64,000 bases of DNA from Dyadobacter koreensis (GCF_900108855.1 NZ_FNXY01000010.1:1-64000), one strand, 5' to 3'; shown: positions 44,337 through 53,558, counted from the stretch's first letter. Numbers and translations are program-made. Notes: a model not told the origin generated them from the sequence alone.

Positions 44337-45671
44337 TTAATATTCTGCATTCTGTGGATCAAAGTTTGTCCATGAAGCTGTCCAGTCCGTAGTTCCAAAT
44401 GCGCCTACATAAGTAGTTGCTTCGAATCCTGTTGGTAATGTTACACCGCCAGTTAATAACGAAGAACCTGTTTGTGGTAAAGCTTTAAAACCTGTACCCA
44501 ATGTGTTGTATGCTGCATCAAGTTTCAAATCTGCAACTGCTGCACCGAAGATATTTTTACGTGCTGCGGCGCTGAGTAACGTGCTGTCGCCTGTTACAAT
44601 TGATTTGCTCATTCCAGTGAAAACTAGACCTTGGTAGTCTGATTTTCCAGTTGTAAAATTAGCCTGAGTTGCAGTGCCTTCCAATTCAAGACCACCCTTC
44701 GGATATGCACCTGAAACTACTGAATTGTAGATGCTTACGGCAGAATTACGACGAATTCTAAATGCTGAGCGGTATTTTGCATTAACTGTACCGGGTGCAA
44801 TGAAGATACTCATGTTGCTAAATTTAGCACTCGTTTGAGGTGTTGCATCCGAACCGTTAGAGTCATTGTCAGATTCAAATCCATTTGAATCTGAGCAAGA
44901 GCACTGGTCTGCAACCGATGGGTCACGAAGTGCCATACCAAACTGCACTCTTCCGCTGTATCCCCAGTCAGTATCAAAGTCATCATCCAAAGTTCTGTAA
45001 GAGATAAGGTGTTTTGCATTAACTGTTCCACCGAACCACTCGTAAGCATCGTCTCCACTGTATGAAACCTGAACGTAATCAATTGTTGTTCCTGAACCTA
45101 CACCACCGAAAGTAAGACCGTTGATTTCTTTGTCAGTTTCAAATGCGATTCCGGCAAATTCAATTCGTACATATTTCAATGTACCAGAATTATCAGCTGC
45201 ATCTGTTCCTCCAAAAGTTGACACGTTTTCTCCTTCGATTGTTGCAGGAGTTTTGTTAACAGGAGCTTTACCAAGAAGAACAACACCACCCCAGTCACCG
45301 TAATTACGAGCACCTTTTGCGGCACTTGAAGTGAAAATAATAGGTTTTGCAGCAGTTCCTTCTGCCATAATTTTTGCGCCTGGTTTGATGATAAGAGAAC
45401 CTTTTGTCAACTTGTCACCTTTGATGATAGTACCTGGCTCAATAGTCAATGTTGCGTTGTTATCCACATAAACGAAGCCTTCAAGAATATACTTATTGGC
45501 AGCGCTCCAAGTTGTTGCAGTTGTAATTGTTCCTTTAACCGTAATTGTTTCTCCAACTGGTGGTGTTACGATTGTTGGATCTTCTCCATCATCGTCTGTC
45601 TTACAAGATTGAATAAAGACCGTAGAAGATGTTACCAGCATTGCAAGTAACCAAGTTGCTAATTTTCTCAT
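44337..45671 (-). CDS. Lipoprotein with right-handed beta-helix features (partner of TonB receptor)
   Basis: 444 residues. Lipoprotein signal with lipobox (FIQSC, Cys 23) followed by an acidic D-D-D-G-E-D stretch. The body has repetitive T/G/N-rich strands (LTIEPGTIIKGD, LIIKPGAKIMAEG, PIIFTSS), typical of parallel beta-helices, and an acidic loop region (~200-265; DDDFDTDWGY and SDNDSNGSDA) suggestive of calcium binding. I recognise no enzymatic motif. It starts 38 bp after the TonB-dependent receptor gene, so receptor and lipoprotein are cotranscribed and probably work together at the outer membrane, as SusC/SusD-like partners of another kind. Confidence 0.75.
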   Translation of the reverse strand: MRKLATWLLAMLVTSSTVFIQSCKTDDDGEDPTIVTPPVGETITVKGTITTATTWSAANKYILEGFVYVDNNATLTIEPGTIIKGDKLTKGSLIIKPGAKIMAEGTAAKPIIFTSSAAKGARNYGDWGGVVLLGKAPVNKTPATIEGENVSTFGGTDAADNSGTLKYVRIEFAGIAFETDKEINGLTFGGVGSGTTIDYVQVSYSGDDAYEWFGGTVNAKHLISYRTLDDDFDTDWGYSGRVQFGMALRDPSVADQCSCSDSNGFESDNDSNGSDATPQTSAKFSNMSIFIAPGTVNAKYRSAFRIRRNSAVSIYNSVVSGAYPKGGLELEGTATQANFTTGKSDYQGLVFTGMSKSIVTGDSTLLSAAARKNIFGAAVADLKLDAAYNTLGTGFKALPQTGSSLLTGGVTLPTGFEATTYVGAFGTTDWTASWTNFDPQNAEY

Positions 45672-45709
45672 GTAAAGAATTGATTTGTTAATTAATTATT
45701 GTTGGTGAA

Positions 45710-48505
45710 TTAGAAAGTATACCGAAGGCCAACCATCGAGTATGATCCTCTGCGATATTTTTGGTAAGATCCGTCTTCTGAGGTAATTTTATTATCACGG
45801 TTGGTATCTTGCACCAGGCGGAATGGTTGATTTAACAAATCCTGTATACTGGCTTTCAATTCAAGGTGTTTACCAATTGCCTTAATTATATTTAGATCGA
45901 TAACATTGCGGGGCATTTCAAAAATATTCGCGCTAACTTGATTGTCTCCGATGATGTAAATTCTTTTTCCAATGATGTTGTAAAGTGCATTTATCTGGAA
46001 GCCATGAGCATCATCATTATAGAAAAGTCCGGTGTTAATCAGGTAAGGAGACTGACCTTGTAAATATCTGTCTGAACTTCCTGTCGTAACGTTCGTTTTA
46101 ACATCACTTGTGATTAAAGAAGCATTCAGTGTTACCAGCATTTTACTAAGGAAGTTTGCATTCTCAGGATTCGATAACGCCTTTCTTACTTCAAGTTCTA
46201 CACCGCGGGCATAGGCTGTTTTTGCGTTCTGAACAGTGAACGCAACCGTGCTGCCGTTGTAGAAAATAGCTGCTTCAATAGGATTTTTAAAAGTTTTATT
46301 GAAGAAGGAAAGTGTTATCAGCTCACTTTTACTAGGATAAAATTCGAAGCGGACATCATAGTTTTGAATCGTGGCGTTAACAAGATCTGGATTTCCCTTT
46401 CTCGAAACATCAAAGTTAAAATCGTAATAAGTACTTGGCGATAACTCCCTGAATTCAGGTCTGTTGACAGTAGTACTGTAAGCCGCTCTGATTGCATAGG
46501 TTTCGTTAAACTTATAAGTAAGATTTAATGAAGGTAGGGGAGTAAATACCGGGCGATCTACATTAACCTCGATCCCTCCTCCTCTTTCAAAGCCCTGTAA
46601 TTGCTGACGATTATATTCGCCTCTGAAACCGATAGTTGCGTTTAAGTGCTCTGTCAATGGCCAGTAAACCGATGCGTAGCCAGCTGCTAATAAGTTTTGA
46701 GCCGCATACTTATCATCGAAGTTAGTCCCTTCGGAATAGTATACCTTATTACTTGCCAGATTAGAATTTTGAAAAAACTGCTCTGGTGCCAGAGACAATA
46801 TCTCACTTCCAACACGGTTAGGGTTGACAATACCGAACCATCTTGCAGAATATTTACGGTCTTTGTATTCAACATATGTACCGGCGTTCAGCTTTGGCTG
46901 CATTTCCGGATTTTCTTTTTTTGCACCAAGCAGGTGGTCGACAGTGACCGTTCCTGTTCCTACTATTTCACCTAAGCGTGAGTAAAAGCGCGCTGCCTGC
47001 TGCAATGTAGGACTTTCAAACTGCTGTAAGTTAATAGTGAACGGATTGTTCGTTCCGGTTTGACGTGTTGAAGTGAATCTACGGAAATCAGGTTCATTTC
47101 TATAAGTATATCCAGCACCTCCAATCCACTTCAATTTGGTCTTTTCACTAAGTTCGTGCGTACCACTCAACTGTCCGGAGTAGATACTTCTAGCCTCATA
47201 CCTAAATGCACCATTATTTAAATCGATATTATTTTCAAGGTCCCCACCACCACGAAGTACAGTTTCTTTATTCCCCATTTGATTAAACAAATTGCGGAAT
47301 TCGATCTTGTTTTTAGGATTGAGAATAAATGCCCAGTTTGACATTATTCCTAAACGAGCATTTTCTTGGAAAAGCTGATCATTGAAGATGGCTGTTTTCT
47401 CCCCACGGAAGTTAAAACGGTTTTGAGAAACCTCAGTATTAACTCTGGTCAGCGAATAGTTTATGTAAGAAGTATTGGTAACCTCAGTATTTCTTACAAA
47501 AAACCTACGGCTGAAATTAATCCCACCTCTCCAGTCAGGAGTAACAGATGACATATTTTTCGGAGCATAATAATCTGGTAATTGCTTAAACCTGTCAATT
47601 ATGGCATCCGTGCTAGCATTCAGAATAACGCCGCGTCGGTTAGGGAAATTATCCGGAAGAGTTCTGGTTCCATTTTCGATTCCAAGAAATTCCAAGGCCC
47701 CCCCCTTGTGGCTTGTTGCCGAATTGAACGTTGTACCTGCGCGATAACCTACTGAAAAGTTCACTCCAAGACTATTTCCGTCAGGAACCGTTTTAGTATA
47801 AATTTTAATAGCTCCACCACTGACGTCGCCTGGTAAATCAGCAGATGCAGATTTAAAAACCAACATCCGGTCAATGGCTGACGCTGGGATCAAGTCGAAG
47901 GAAAAAGATTTTGTATCTACCTCTGTTGAGGGAGTAATAATATCATTTAGCAAAACAGTGTTGTAACGCTCATTTAGTCCACGAACTACGATAAAACGGT
48001 CGTCAAAAATTGAAATACCAGGAACCCGGCGAATTACTGCCGAAGCATCTCTATCCTGAGTCCTTTGAATCTGCTGTGCGGAAATACCTACAGCAATTTG
48101 CTGAACCTGTTTCAATTCTGTAATAACAGAAACTTCAGTATTGGTATTACGCTGACCTTTGACAACAACTTCTTGTAAAGTTTTATTGTCTTCGTCCAAT
48201 GAAGTGCTGATTAGAGTTGACTTATCTGCCTCAACTCTTACGTTGTCGATTTCTTTGGTAGCGTAGGATACGTAGCTGATCTGAACTTTATAAGAGCCTG
48301 ATGGAACTTTTACGATGTCGAAATTTCCTTCAATATCTGTAACAGAGCCAATTGAAGATTGTGTGCCTAAAATTTGAACGGTTGCTCCAATGATAGCCTC
48401 TCCGGTTTTTGAATCCTTTACCTGGCCTTTGATTGCTCCTGTCTGACAAAACGCCAGAGATGTAATAAAAAGAAGAGAGAGAGTTAAAAAGTACTTTGTT
48501 TTCAT
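45710..48505 (-). CDS. TonB-dependent receptor with carboxypeptidase-like N-terminal domain
   Basis: 931 residues. Signal peptide (1-20), carboxypeptidase-D-regulatory-like domain (~23-105; GAIKGQVKDSKTGEAIIGAT), TonB-box-like LQEVVVKG, plug (IRRVPGISIFDDRFIVVRGL; RYNTVLLND) and a ~700-residue barrel ending FRLVQDTN...SMVGLRYTF. It lacks the SusC-type GxxDPLIIVDG plug motif and is not paired with a SusD gene, so it is a non-Sus receptor; the ligand may be an iron chelate, peptide or other small molecule. It is followed by the beta-helix lipoprotein in the same operon. A TACTTTTG box lies 24 bp upstream. Confidence 0.93.
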   Translation of the reverse strand: MKTKYFLTLSLLFITSLAFCQTGAIKGQVKDSKTGEAIIGATVQILGTQSSIGSVTDIEGNFDIVKVPSGSYKVQISYVSYATKEIDNVRVEADKSTLISTSLDEDNKTLQEVVVKGQRNTNTEVSVITELKQVQQIAVGISAQQIQRTQDRDASAVIRRVPGISIFDDRFIVVRGLNERYNTVLLNDIITPSTEVDTKSFSFDLIPASAIDRMLVFKSASADLPGDVSGGAIKIYTKTVPDGNSLGVNFSVGYRAGTTFNSATSHKGGALEFLGIENGTRTLPDNFPNRRGVILNASTDAIIDRFKQLPDYYAPKNMSSVTPDWRGGINFSRRFFVRNTEVTNTSYINYSLTRVNTEVSQNRFNFRGEKTAIFNDQLFQENARLGIMSNWAFILNPKNKIEFRNLFNQMGNKETVLRGGGDLENNIDLNNGAFRYEARSIYSGQLSGTHELSEKTKLKWIGGAGYTYRNEPDFRRFTSTRQTGTNNPFTINLQQFESPTLQQAARFYSRLGEIVGTGTVTVDHLLGAKKENPEMQPKLNAGTYVEYKDRKYSARWFGIVNPNRVGSEILSLAPEQFFQNSNLASNKVYYSEGTNFDDKYAAQNLLAAGYASVYWPLTEHLNATIGFRGEYNRQQLQGFERGGGIEVNVDRPVFTPLPSLNLTYKFNETYAIRAAYSTTVNRPEFRELSPSTYYDFNFDVSRKGNPDLVNATIQNYDVRFEFYPSKSELITLSFFNKTFKNPIEAAIFYNGSTVAFTVQNAKTAYARGVELEVRKALSNPENANFLSKMLVTLNASLITSDVKTNVTTGSSDRYLQGQSPYLINTGLFYNDDAHGFQINALYNIIGKRIYIIGDNQVSANIFEMPRNVIDLNIIKAIGKHLELKASIQDLLNQPFRLVQDTNRDNKITSEDGSYQKYRRGSYSMVGLRYTF

Positions 48506-48528
48506 CTTGTGTCAGTTGTTTTCGACAG

Positions 48529-48536
48529 CAAAAGTA
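48529..48536 (-). promoter_or_regulatory. -7 box of the TonB-receptor operon
   Basis: Minus-strand TACTTTTG, exact TAnnTTTG, 24 bp before the receptor ATG; no -33 TTG at usual spacing. Confidence 0.5.
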
Positions 48537-48588
48537 CCCTCCCAATATTACCCCAGTGTTAACTCAATATTATGGCTTGGTTATTTAA

Positions 48589-48612
48589 GATTTACAATTA
48601 TTACTGTAAATC
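48589..48612. promoter_or_regulatory. Palindromic candidate operator upstream of the TonB receptor
   Basis: GATTTACA (48589-48596) and TGTAAATC (48605-48612) form a dyad with an 8-bp spacer, ~55 bp upstream of the -7 box; possible regulator site, no factor known. Confidence 0.35.
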
Positions 48613-48695
48613 AATAATTTAGATCATCATCCTTATTCGCTTTTAAAGAATGCTTATTTGTGAAGAAATAGACGTGTTTTTGATGTTATGGAAGA

Positions 48696-50177
48696 TTATT
48701 CTATAAATCCGTTGCCGGTGCTGGTTTTGAACTTTTCCAAGTCGTAGGCATACCCGTTGACTACTGCATATTTGACAATGTTACCCTTTTTTAACAAAAA
48801 GGTCCCGGCACTTCCTAATTCCGGAGACTTGGTAACAGGTGATTTTCCTGGTTTTAAAAAATGGAAATGCTGCTCGTACAAACTTCCAAAAGGCAGTCTG
48901 GAAGCGTCGCCTGATCCTAGTTTGACATAAAGATATCCTTGTTTAAATAAATCTTTGGGAGATAGTGTTTTCAGGTCCTGAATACTATTTATTGCTGTCG
49001 GATAAACTTTGCCGGCGGTCAGTGTCAGTCCGGAAGCATCGATTTCTTCGGTACCAAAGACTGTTGACAGGTCGCCATATTCTTCCACGCGTCCGGAGAA
49101 AAAGAATTTGCTTGCATTGGCATAATTCACTTCTGTTCGGTTGATACCCAGATCTGTACGGTAGCTTTTGTTGTCTTTGTTCACCGTCGCACCGCGGATA
49201 ATCAGATCGAAAAGTGCGCGTCCGTTTTGTGGTATATCTTCATATTTATCCTTATTTTCTTTGCTGTAACTTCCGTCTGCGATCGTTTCAAAAGCAGTCA
49301 GCAATGACATGAAGTTAAGTTTTCGGATATACTGTTTTTCAGGGTCTCCGGCATAGCCACCAGATTCAACCAGAATTAAGGTTGTTCCCCATTTTTGAAA
49401 ATTATCTCCAAAACCACGTGGTTCGTGATCATCTGAATATCTCCCAACTTTTCCTGGTATGAATTTCTGAAGATCACGGTTCATTTTGACAATCAGCTGC
49501 ATGGATTTTTCCCGGACAGAATTAATTGATCTGGGATAATCATAGGCCGTGGCAAGAAAAGAAACGGCGACTTTGTTCCCGGATCTTCCTGCTGAATATC
49601 TTGGACTTTGGTCGTGGAGATTAAAACCAAATTCTGGCTTGATACTATTTTGCAGCTCTTTGAGAATTTTTGATTCGGGTGCCTGAAGGAATATCGCATC
49701 CCTGTTCAGATCAAATCCCTGTGCATTTCTCCGCTGATACTTTTCGGCTCCATCCGGATTAAGCATCGGAACGAAATAGATCGTGGTACTGTCGAGAATT
49801 GTTTTTCTTAGTTTGTCGAAACCGTCGCCTTTTGCTTCCAGGAAATTTAAAATATCAAAAGTTGCCATCGTCGCCGTTGGCTCATCGCCATGCATCTGCG
49901 ACCAGGCCATGATGGTATGCCGGCCCTTTCCAACCTTAATCATGGAAATACTTCTTCCTTCAAACGATTCGCCGACTTTCGAGATTTCACAGGCATTGTT
50001 CGAGCGCCTTTTCGTTATTAAAGGCTGAATATCTTTATGCTTAAACCGCCGGTTTTTGATGCTTGATTCTTTATACTTTTCATGGGAGTTCATTAACCTT
50101 TCAGCCAGATCGCCGGGTTGGGAAAAGATTAACGGAACTTCGAAAATGATAATTAGGAGGGTGAGTAGATACTTCAT
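48696..50177 (-). CDS. M14 family zinc carboxypeptidase, secreted paralogue
   Basis: 493 residues from the preferred ATG at 50177, which starts a signal peptide (MKYLLTLLIIIFEVPLIFSQ); the frame extends upstream only to a TTG. M14 motifs: zinc ligands H96 and E99 (QMHGDEPTA), NPDGAEKYQRRNAQGFDLNRD-type substrate-binding region (NPDG; R-R-N; NRD), third ligand His in FNLHDQSPRYS, and catalytic Glu in LILVESGGYAGDPE. It removes C-terminal residues or processes peptidoglycan peptides. It is a tandem paralogue of the next upstream gene (143 bp away), differing mainly in having a signal peptide. Confidence 0.9.
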   Translation of the reverse strand: MKYLLTLLIIIFEVPLIFSQPGDLAERLMNSHEKYKESSIKNRRFKHKDIQPLITKRRSNNACEISKVGESFEGRSISMIKVGKGRHTIMAWSQMHGDEPTATMATFDILNFLEAKGDGFDKLRKTILDSTTIYFVPMLNPDGAEKYQRRNAQGFDLNRDAIFLQAPESKILKELQNSIKPEFGFNLHDQSPRYSAGRSGNKVAVSFLATAYDYPRSINSVREKSMQLIVKMNRDLQKFIPGKVGRYSDDHEPRGFGDNFQKWGTTLILVESGGYAGDPEKQYIRKLNFMSLLTAFETIADGSYSKENKDKYEDIPQNGRALFDLIIRGATVNKDNKSYRTDLGINRTEVNYANASKFFFSGRVEEYGDLSTVFGTEEIDASGLTLTAGKVYPTAINSIQDLKTLSPKDLFKQGYLYVKLGSGDASRLPFGSLYEQHFHFLKPGKSPVTKSPELGSAGTFLLKKGNIVKYAVVNGYAYDLEKFKTSTGNGFIE

Positions 50178-50320
50178 AATCTTGATTGTTTCACACAAAG
50201 CAAAAAAGTGGACGCCGCGCGGGTTTAAAAGTAAGATCGCTAAGTTTTTCAACGAAGAAATCTTTTAATTCTTTGCTTTTATCTTATTTTTCTTTGCATG
50301 AAATTGATATAGAAGGGACG

Positions 50321-51742
50321 TTACTCAACAATGCCATTGAAAAAAACAGGGTTTTCTGCTGACAAATCGTATATGAATCCGTTGACAACAGCAAATTTAA
50401 CTTCACCATTTTTTGTCAAAGTGAATGTAGCTGTGTCTTCAAATGTCGGGGCACCTGTCGGTTCTGGTTTATTTCTCAAAATATGCAGGGGAAGCGCGGT
50501 TACGGATACTCCCGATGAAGTGAAATCCGGATTCATTTTTATAAAAGTATAACCTTCTTTCAGTAACGCCCACGGATCGACTGTATCCAGATCCGAGACA
50601 TTGTCATAATCGACAGAAAGTACTTTCCCTTTTTCAAGTTTATAGCCGCTGCCGTCAAATTCTTCGCTTCCAAAAAAGATAGAAAGATCTCCGTATTCTT
50701 CAATCTTGCTATGATAGAAAAATTTCGAAGCATTTGCGTAATTTACCTCACTGCGATCTATACCAAAATCAGCCTGAAATATTTTTCCATCCAAGTTTAC
50801 CGTCACATTTTTGATTAAAAGGTCGTAGATATAACGACTGTTTTCAGGGAGCGCCAGATATTCGTCACGACCTTCCTGTACATATGAATTTTCTGTGATG
50901 GAATACAGTCCCGACAAGATCGCCATGAAATTCAGTTTCCTTATATACTGTTTTTCAGGGTCACCAACATATCCACCCGATTCGATCAGGATAAGCGTTG
51001 TCCCCCATTTCTGAATATTATCTCCAAAAGCGCGCGGTTCGTGATCTTCATTCCATTTTCCGACCTGGTTTGGGATATATTTTTGTAACATCCGGTTCAT
51101 CCCGGTAATGACCTGAATAGCTTTTTCCCTTACCGGATTGATATTTTTTTCATGATCATAAGCTGTGGCCAGAAAAGAAATGGTAGCGAGTTTGGAAGTA
51201 TTCCCGACGGAATAACGTGGATTTTTATCGTGAAGATTAAATCCGAATTCAGGTTGAAGGTTCTGTTGCAGTTCCTTTAAAATCCTCGATTCCGGTGCCT
51301 GAAGATGCAAAGCGTCACGGTTTATATCTATATTCTGAGCATTTCGCCTTTGATAACGTTCAGCTCCATCCGGATTTAACATTGGCACAAAATAGAGCGT
51401 TGTTTCTGTTAAAAGCAGTTTTCGAGCTTCATCAAACCCATCACCTTTTCCCTCTAAAAAATTCAGTATATCGAAGATTGCCATGGTAGCTGTCGGTTCG
51501 TCGCCATGCATCTGGCTCCACAGCAATATTTTTCTTGGACCCGTTCCTGTCTTGATGTAATGTATCGGGCGACCTTCAAAAGACTCTCCGGTTTGCTTGA
51601 TTTCATAAGCCGGATTATCTCTTCTTTTTTCAATTAAATCAATAACCGAATCTTGTTTGAAACGTCGCAGTTGTAATGAGGCCTCACGAAAATTTGTGTA
51701 AGAGGTATATAGATTATCTTCGAATGCAGTTTTCAAATTCAT
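50321..51742 (-). CDS. M14 family zinc carboxypeptidase, paralogue without signal peptide
   Basis: 473 residues, closely similar over its whole length to the neighbouring secreted M14 protein (same QMHGDEPTA, NPDGAE(R/K)YQRRNAQ, FNLHD and ESGGYVGDPEKQYIRKLNFM motifs; H79 and E82 are zinc ligands). It starts MNLKTAFEDN with no hydrophobic leader; the sequence upstream of ATG 51742 offers no signal peptide in frame, so it is predicted to be cytoplasmic. Tandem duplication with relocation of one product is the simplest explanation. The his leader is divergent, 180 bp away. Confidence 0.9.
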   Translation of the reverse strand: MNLKTAFEDNLYTSYTNFREASLQLRRFKQDSVIDLIEKRRDNPAYEIKQTGESFEGRPIHYIKTGTGPRKILLWSQMHGDEPTATMAIFDILNFLEGKGDGFDEARKLLLTETTLYFVPMLNPDGAERYQRRNAQNIDINRDALHLQAPESRILKELQQNLQPEFGFNLHDKNPRYSVGNTSKLATISFLATAYDHEKNINPVREKAIQVITGMNRMLQKYIPNQVGKWNEDHEPRAFGDNIQKWGTTLILIESGGYVGDPEKQYIRKLNFMAILSGLYSITENSYVQEGRDEYLALPENSRYIYDLLIKNVTVNLDGKIFQADFGIDRSEVNYANASKFFYHSKIEEYGDLSIFFGSEEFDGSGYKLEKGKVLSVDYDNVSDLDTVDPWALLKEGYTFIKMNPDFTSSGVSVTALPLHILRNKPEPTGAPTFEDTATFTLTKNGEVKFAVVNGFIYDLSAENPVFFNGIVE

Positions 51743-51910
51743 GAATCAAGAGGATGCAAACCTGTAAAAATAAATGGATCAGGCAGTTGTTGAAATATTT
51801 AAGATTGTTATGGTAAAAGTAAAAACAATCTTTAAAACCGGTTGTACAATTTCTTTATGTTTAATGCAGAATATTTGCAAAAATTGTTCCAATCTGTAAC
51901 AAACTTTTCA

Positions 51911-51918
51911 TATCTTTG
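51911..51918 (+). promoter_or_regulatory. -7 box of the his operon
   Basis: TATCTTTG, exact TAnnTTTG; a TTG lies 24 bp upstream (51884-51886), slightly beyond the usual spacing. Predicted transcription start is at or within 1-3 nt of the leader-peptide ATG (51923). Confidence 0.6.
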
Positions 51919-51922
51919 CAGC

Positions 51923-51988
51923 ATGTTAAGAGCTGAAACATATCATCATTTTCATCAAAACCATTTGGTTTCCGGGCGTCTTGGGTGA
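51923..51988 (+). CDS. Histidine-operon leader peptide
   Basis: 21-codon ORF (too short for usual gene finding) encoding MLRAETYHHFHQNHLVSGRLG. Four histidine codons fall within seven positions (residues 8-14). It precedes a terminator and the hisH-A-F-IE operon in the same strand and is the ribosome-sensing part of a transcription attenuator: slow decoding of CAT codons under histidine starvation leaves bases 51973-51985 free for antiterminator pairing. The -7 box ends only 4 nt before the ATG, so the mRNA appears leaderless or nearly so. Confidence 0.8.
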   Translation: MLRAETYHHFHQNHLVSGRLG

Positions 51989-52073
51989 TGTGTTTTTGCA
52001 AGTAGTGTTGTAATAAGGTTGAATACATAGTATCCCAGAAGCCCGATTCCTAAAACGAATCGGGCTTTGTTAT
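51973..52073 (+). promoter_or_regulatory. His attenuator: antiterminator and terminator
   Basis: Terminator: AAGCCCGATTC (52039-52049) with GAATCGGGCTT (52057-52067), 11 bp perfect, then TGTTATTT. Antiterminator: bases 51973-51985 (CGGGCGTCTTGGG) pair with 52034-52045 (CCCAGAAGCCCG), 11 pairs with one mismatch and one bulge, which would destroy the terminator's 5' arm. The first antiterminator segment overlaps the end of the leader ORF, so a ribosome reaching the stop codon would mask it. Confidence 0.75.
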
Positions 52074-52142
52074 TTCAGACCTGGGAAGTATCAGCTTTTT
52101 CAACAATAATTTTTCCGGCTAGAAAACTTTAATCCGAAACGA

Positions 52143-52730
52143 ATGAAAACCGTTATTATCAAATACAATGCGGGAAATGTGCAATCAGTAATGTATGCGC
52201 TCGACCGAATTGGTGTTGATTATTTATACACAGATGATGAAGCAGAAATACGTTCTGCGGACAAAGTGATTTTTCCGGGAGTAGGTGAGGCAAGTACTAC
52301 GATGACTTATTTGCGGGAAAAAGGTTTGGATAAAATTATTCCGTCATTGAAACAACCCGTTTTGGGTACCTGTGTCGGAATGCAGCTGATGTGCCGTTTT
52401 TCCGAAGAAAACAATACCACCTGCATGGGGATTTTTGACGTAGATGTAAAACGTTTTCCTGCAACACCGGGTATCAAGGTACCGCATATGGGTTGGAACA
52501 ACATTACAAATTACCAGTCAAAACTCACTCAGGATCTTATCGACAACGCATACGTTTATTTTGTACACAGCTATGCTGCCCCCGTTTGTGAATATACCGT
52601 AGCGACTTGCGACTATATAAATCCATTCAGCGCCATGCTGCATAAAGATAATTTCTATGCGGCTCAGTTTCATTGTGAAATCAGCGGTGACGTGGGACAA
52701 AAAATATTAGAAAATTTCCTGAAACTCTAA
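52143..52730 (+). CDS. hisH: Imidazole glycerol phosphate synthase, glutaminase subunit HisH
   Basis: 195 residues, class I glutamine amidotransferase. Nucleophile C77 in GTCVGMQL, and H177-C-E179 in QFHCEISGD complete the triad. It supplies ammonia to HisF in the IGP synthase complex. It is the first gene after the his attenuator (69 bp after the terminator T-run) and is separated from hisA by a 105-bp stretch holding a REP-like repeat. Confidence 0.95.
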   Translation: MKTVIIKYNAGNVQSVMYALDRIGVDYLYTDDEAEIRSADKVIFPGVGEASTTMTYLREKGLDKIIPSLKQPVLGTCVGMQLMCRFSEENNTTCMGIFDVDVKRFPATPGIKVPHMGWNNITNYQSKLTQDLIDNAYVYFVHSYAAPVCEYTVATCDYINPFSAMLHKDNFYAAQFHCEISGDVGQKILENFLKL

Positions 52731-52735
52731 CCAAC

Positions 52736-52812
52736 CAGGCCTGAAAGGCCGACATATCTCAGCCCGGGCCAACGGCCTGGGGCGGCGGGGAACCGAATTG
52801 CCGGAATCCGGG
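52736..52812. repeat. GC-rich REP-like repeat between hisH and hisA
   Basis: Two hairpins: GGCCT-GAA-AGGCC (52738-52750) and an 8-bp stem around the AAC loop at 52771-52773 (CCCGGGCC/GGCCTGGG), followed by GC-rich GGCGGCGGGG and CCGGAATCCGG. The 'GGCCTGAAAGGCC-GACATATCTCAGCCC' form resembles a dispersed repeat I remember from Cytophagales genomes, but only one copy lies in this window. Base composition differs sharply from neighbours. Confidence 0.6.
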
Positions 52813-52835
52813 ATATGATACCATCACGACGAAAT

Positions 52836-53558
52836 ATGATTCAGATAATTCCAGCCATAGATATGATCGACGGAAAGTGTGTCCGTCTAACACAGGGTGA
52901 CTACGGTAAAAAAACAATATATAACGAAAATCCGCTTGAAGTAGCCCTTGAATTCCAGGATGCAGGCCTGACAAGATTACACCTGGTAGACCTTGACGGA
53001 GCAAAGGCCAAAAAAGTTGTCAATTGGAAAGTACTTGAAAAGATTGCAACACAAACCTCGCTTCATATCGATTTTGGCGGAGGGGTTCAATCTGAAGAAG
53101 ATATTCGTGTCGTTTTCGAAAGCGGAGCAAAACAAGTTACCGGCGGAAGTGTGGCAGTAAAACAGCCTGACTTATTTAAAAACTGGCTGGAAGTTTATGG
53201 CGGGGATAAAATAATTTTAGGTGCGGATGCCAAAAATGAAAAAGTTGCGGTTAGCGGTTGGGAAGAAGGAACAGAACTCTGGGTTTATGATTTTGTTGAA
53301 GAATATGTTGATAAGGGAGTAAAGTATACCATCAGCACCGACGTCGCCAAAGACGGACTTCTACAAGGCCCTTCTTTTGATTTGTATAAAAATTTGCAGG
53401 ATAAATGTCCTGACTTAAAAATAATCGCAAGTGGCGGGATTAGTGGATTGGAAGATATTGAAAAACTTGCGGAAATGAATATTTACGGTGTGATCATAGG
53501 GAAGGCGATCTATGAAAACCGTATCAGTCTAACCGATTTACAACGATTTTTAGCTTAA
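52836..53558 (+). CDS. hisA: HisA, ProFAR isomerase
   Basis: 240 residues from ATG 52836 ([14 protein letters not shown], the standard HisA start); an in-frame ATG 21 bp upstream at 52815 would add seven residues encoded by the flank of the repeat. TIM barrel isomerising the phosphoribosyl formimino-AICAR ribotide in histidine synthesis. Catalytic D9 ([10 protein letters not shown]), second Asp in [14 protein letters not shown], and phosphate-binding GGGVQ and ASGGISG loops are present. hisF follows after 4 bp. Confidence 0.95.
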   Translation: MIQIIPAIDMIDGKCVRLTQGDYGKKTIYNENPLEVALEFQDAGLTRLHLVDLDGAKAKKVVNWKVLEKIATQTSLHIDFGGGVQSEEDIRVVFESGAKQVTGGSVAVKQPDLFKNWLEVYGGDKIILGADAKNEKVAVSGWEEGTELWVYDFVEEYVDKGVKYTISTDVAKDGLLQGPSFDLYKNLQDKCPDLKIIASGGISGLEDIEKLAEMNIYGVIIGKAIYENRISLTDLQRFLA

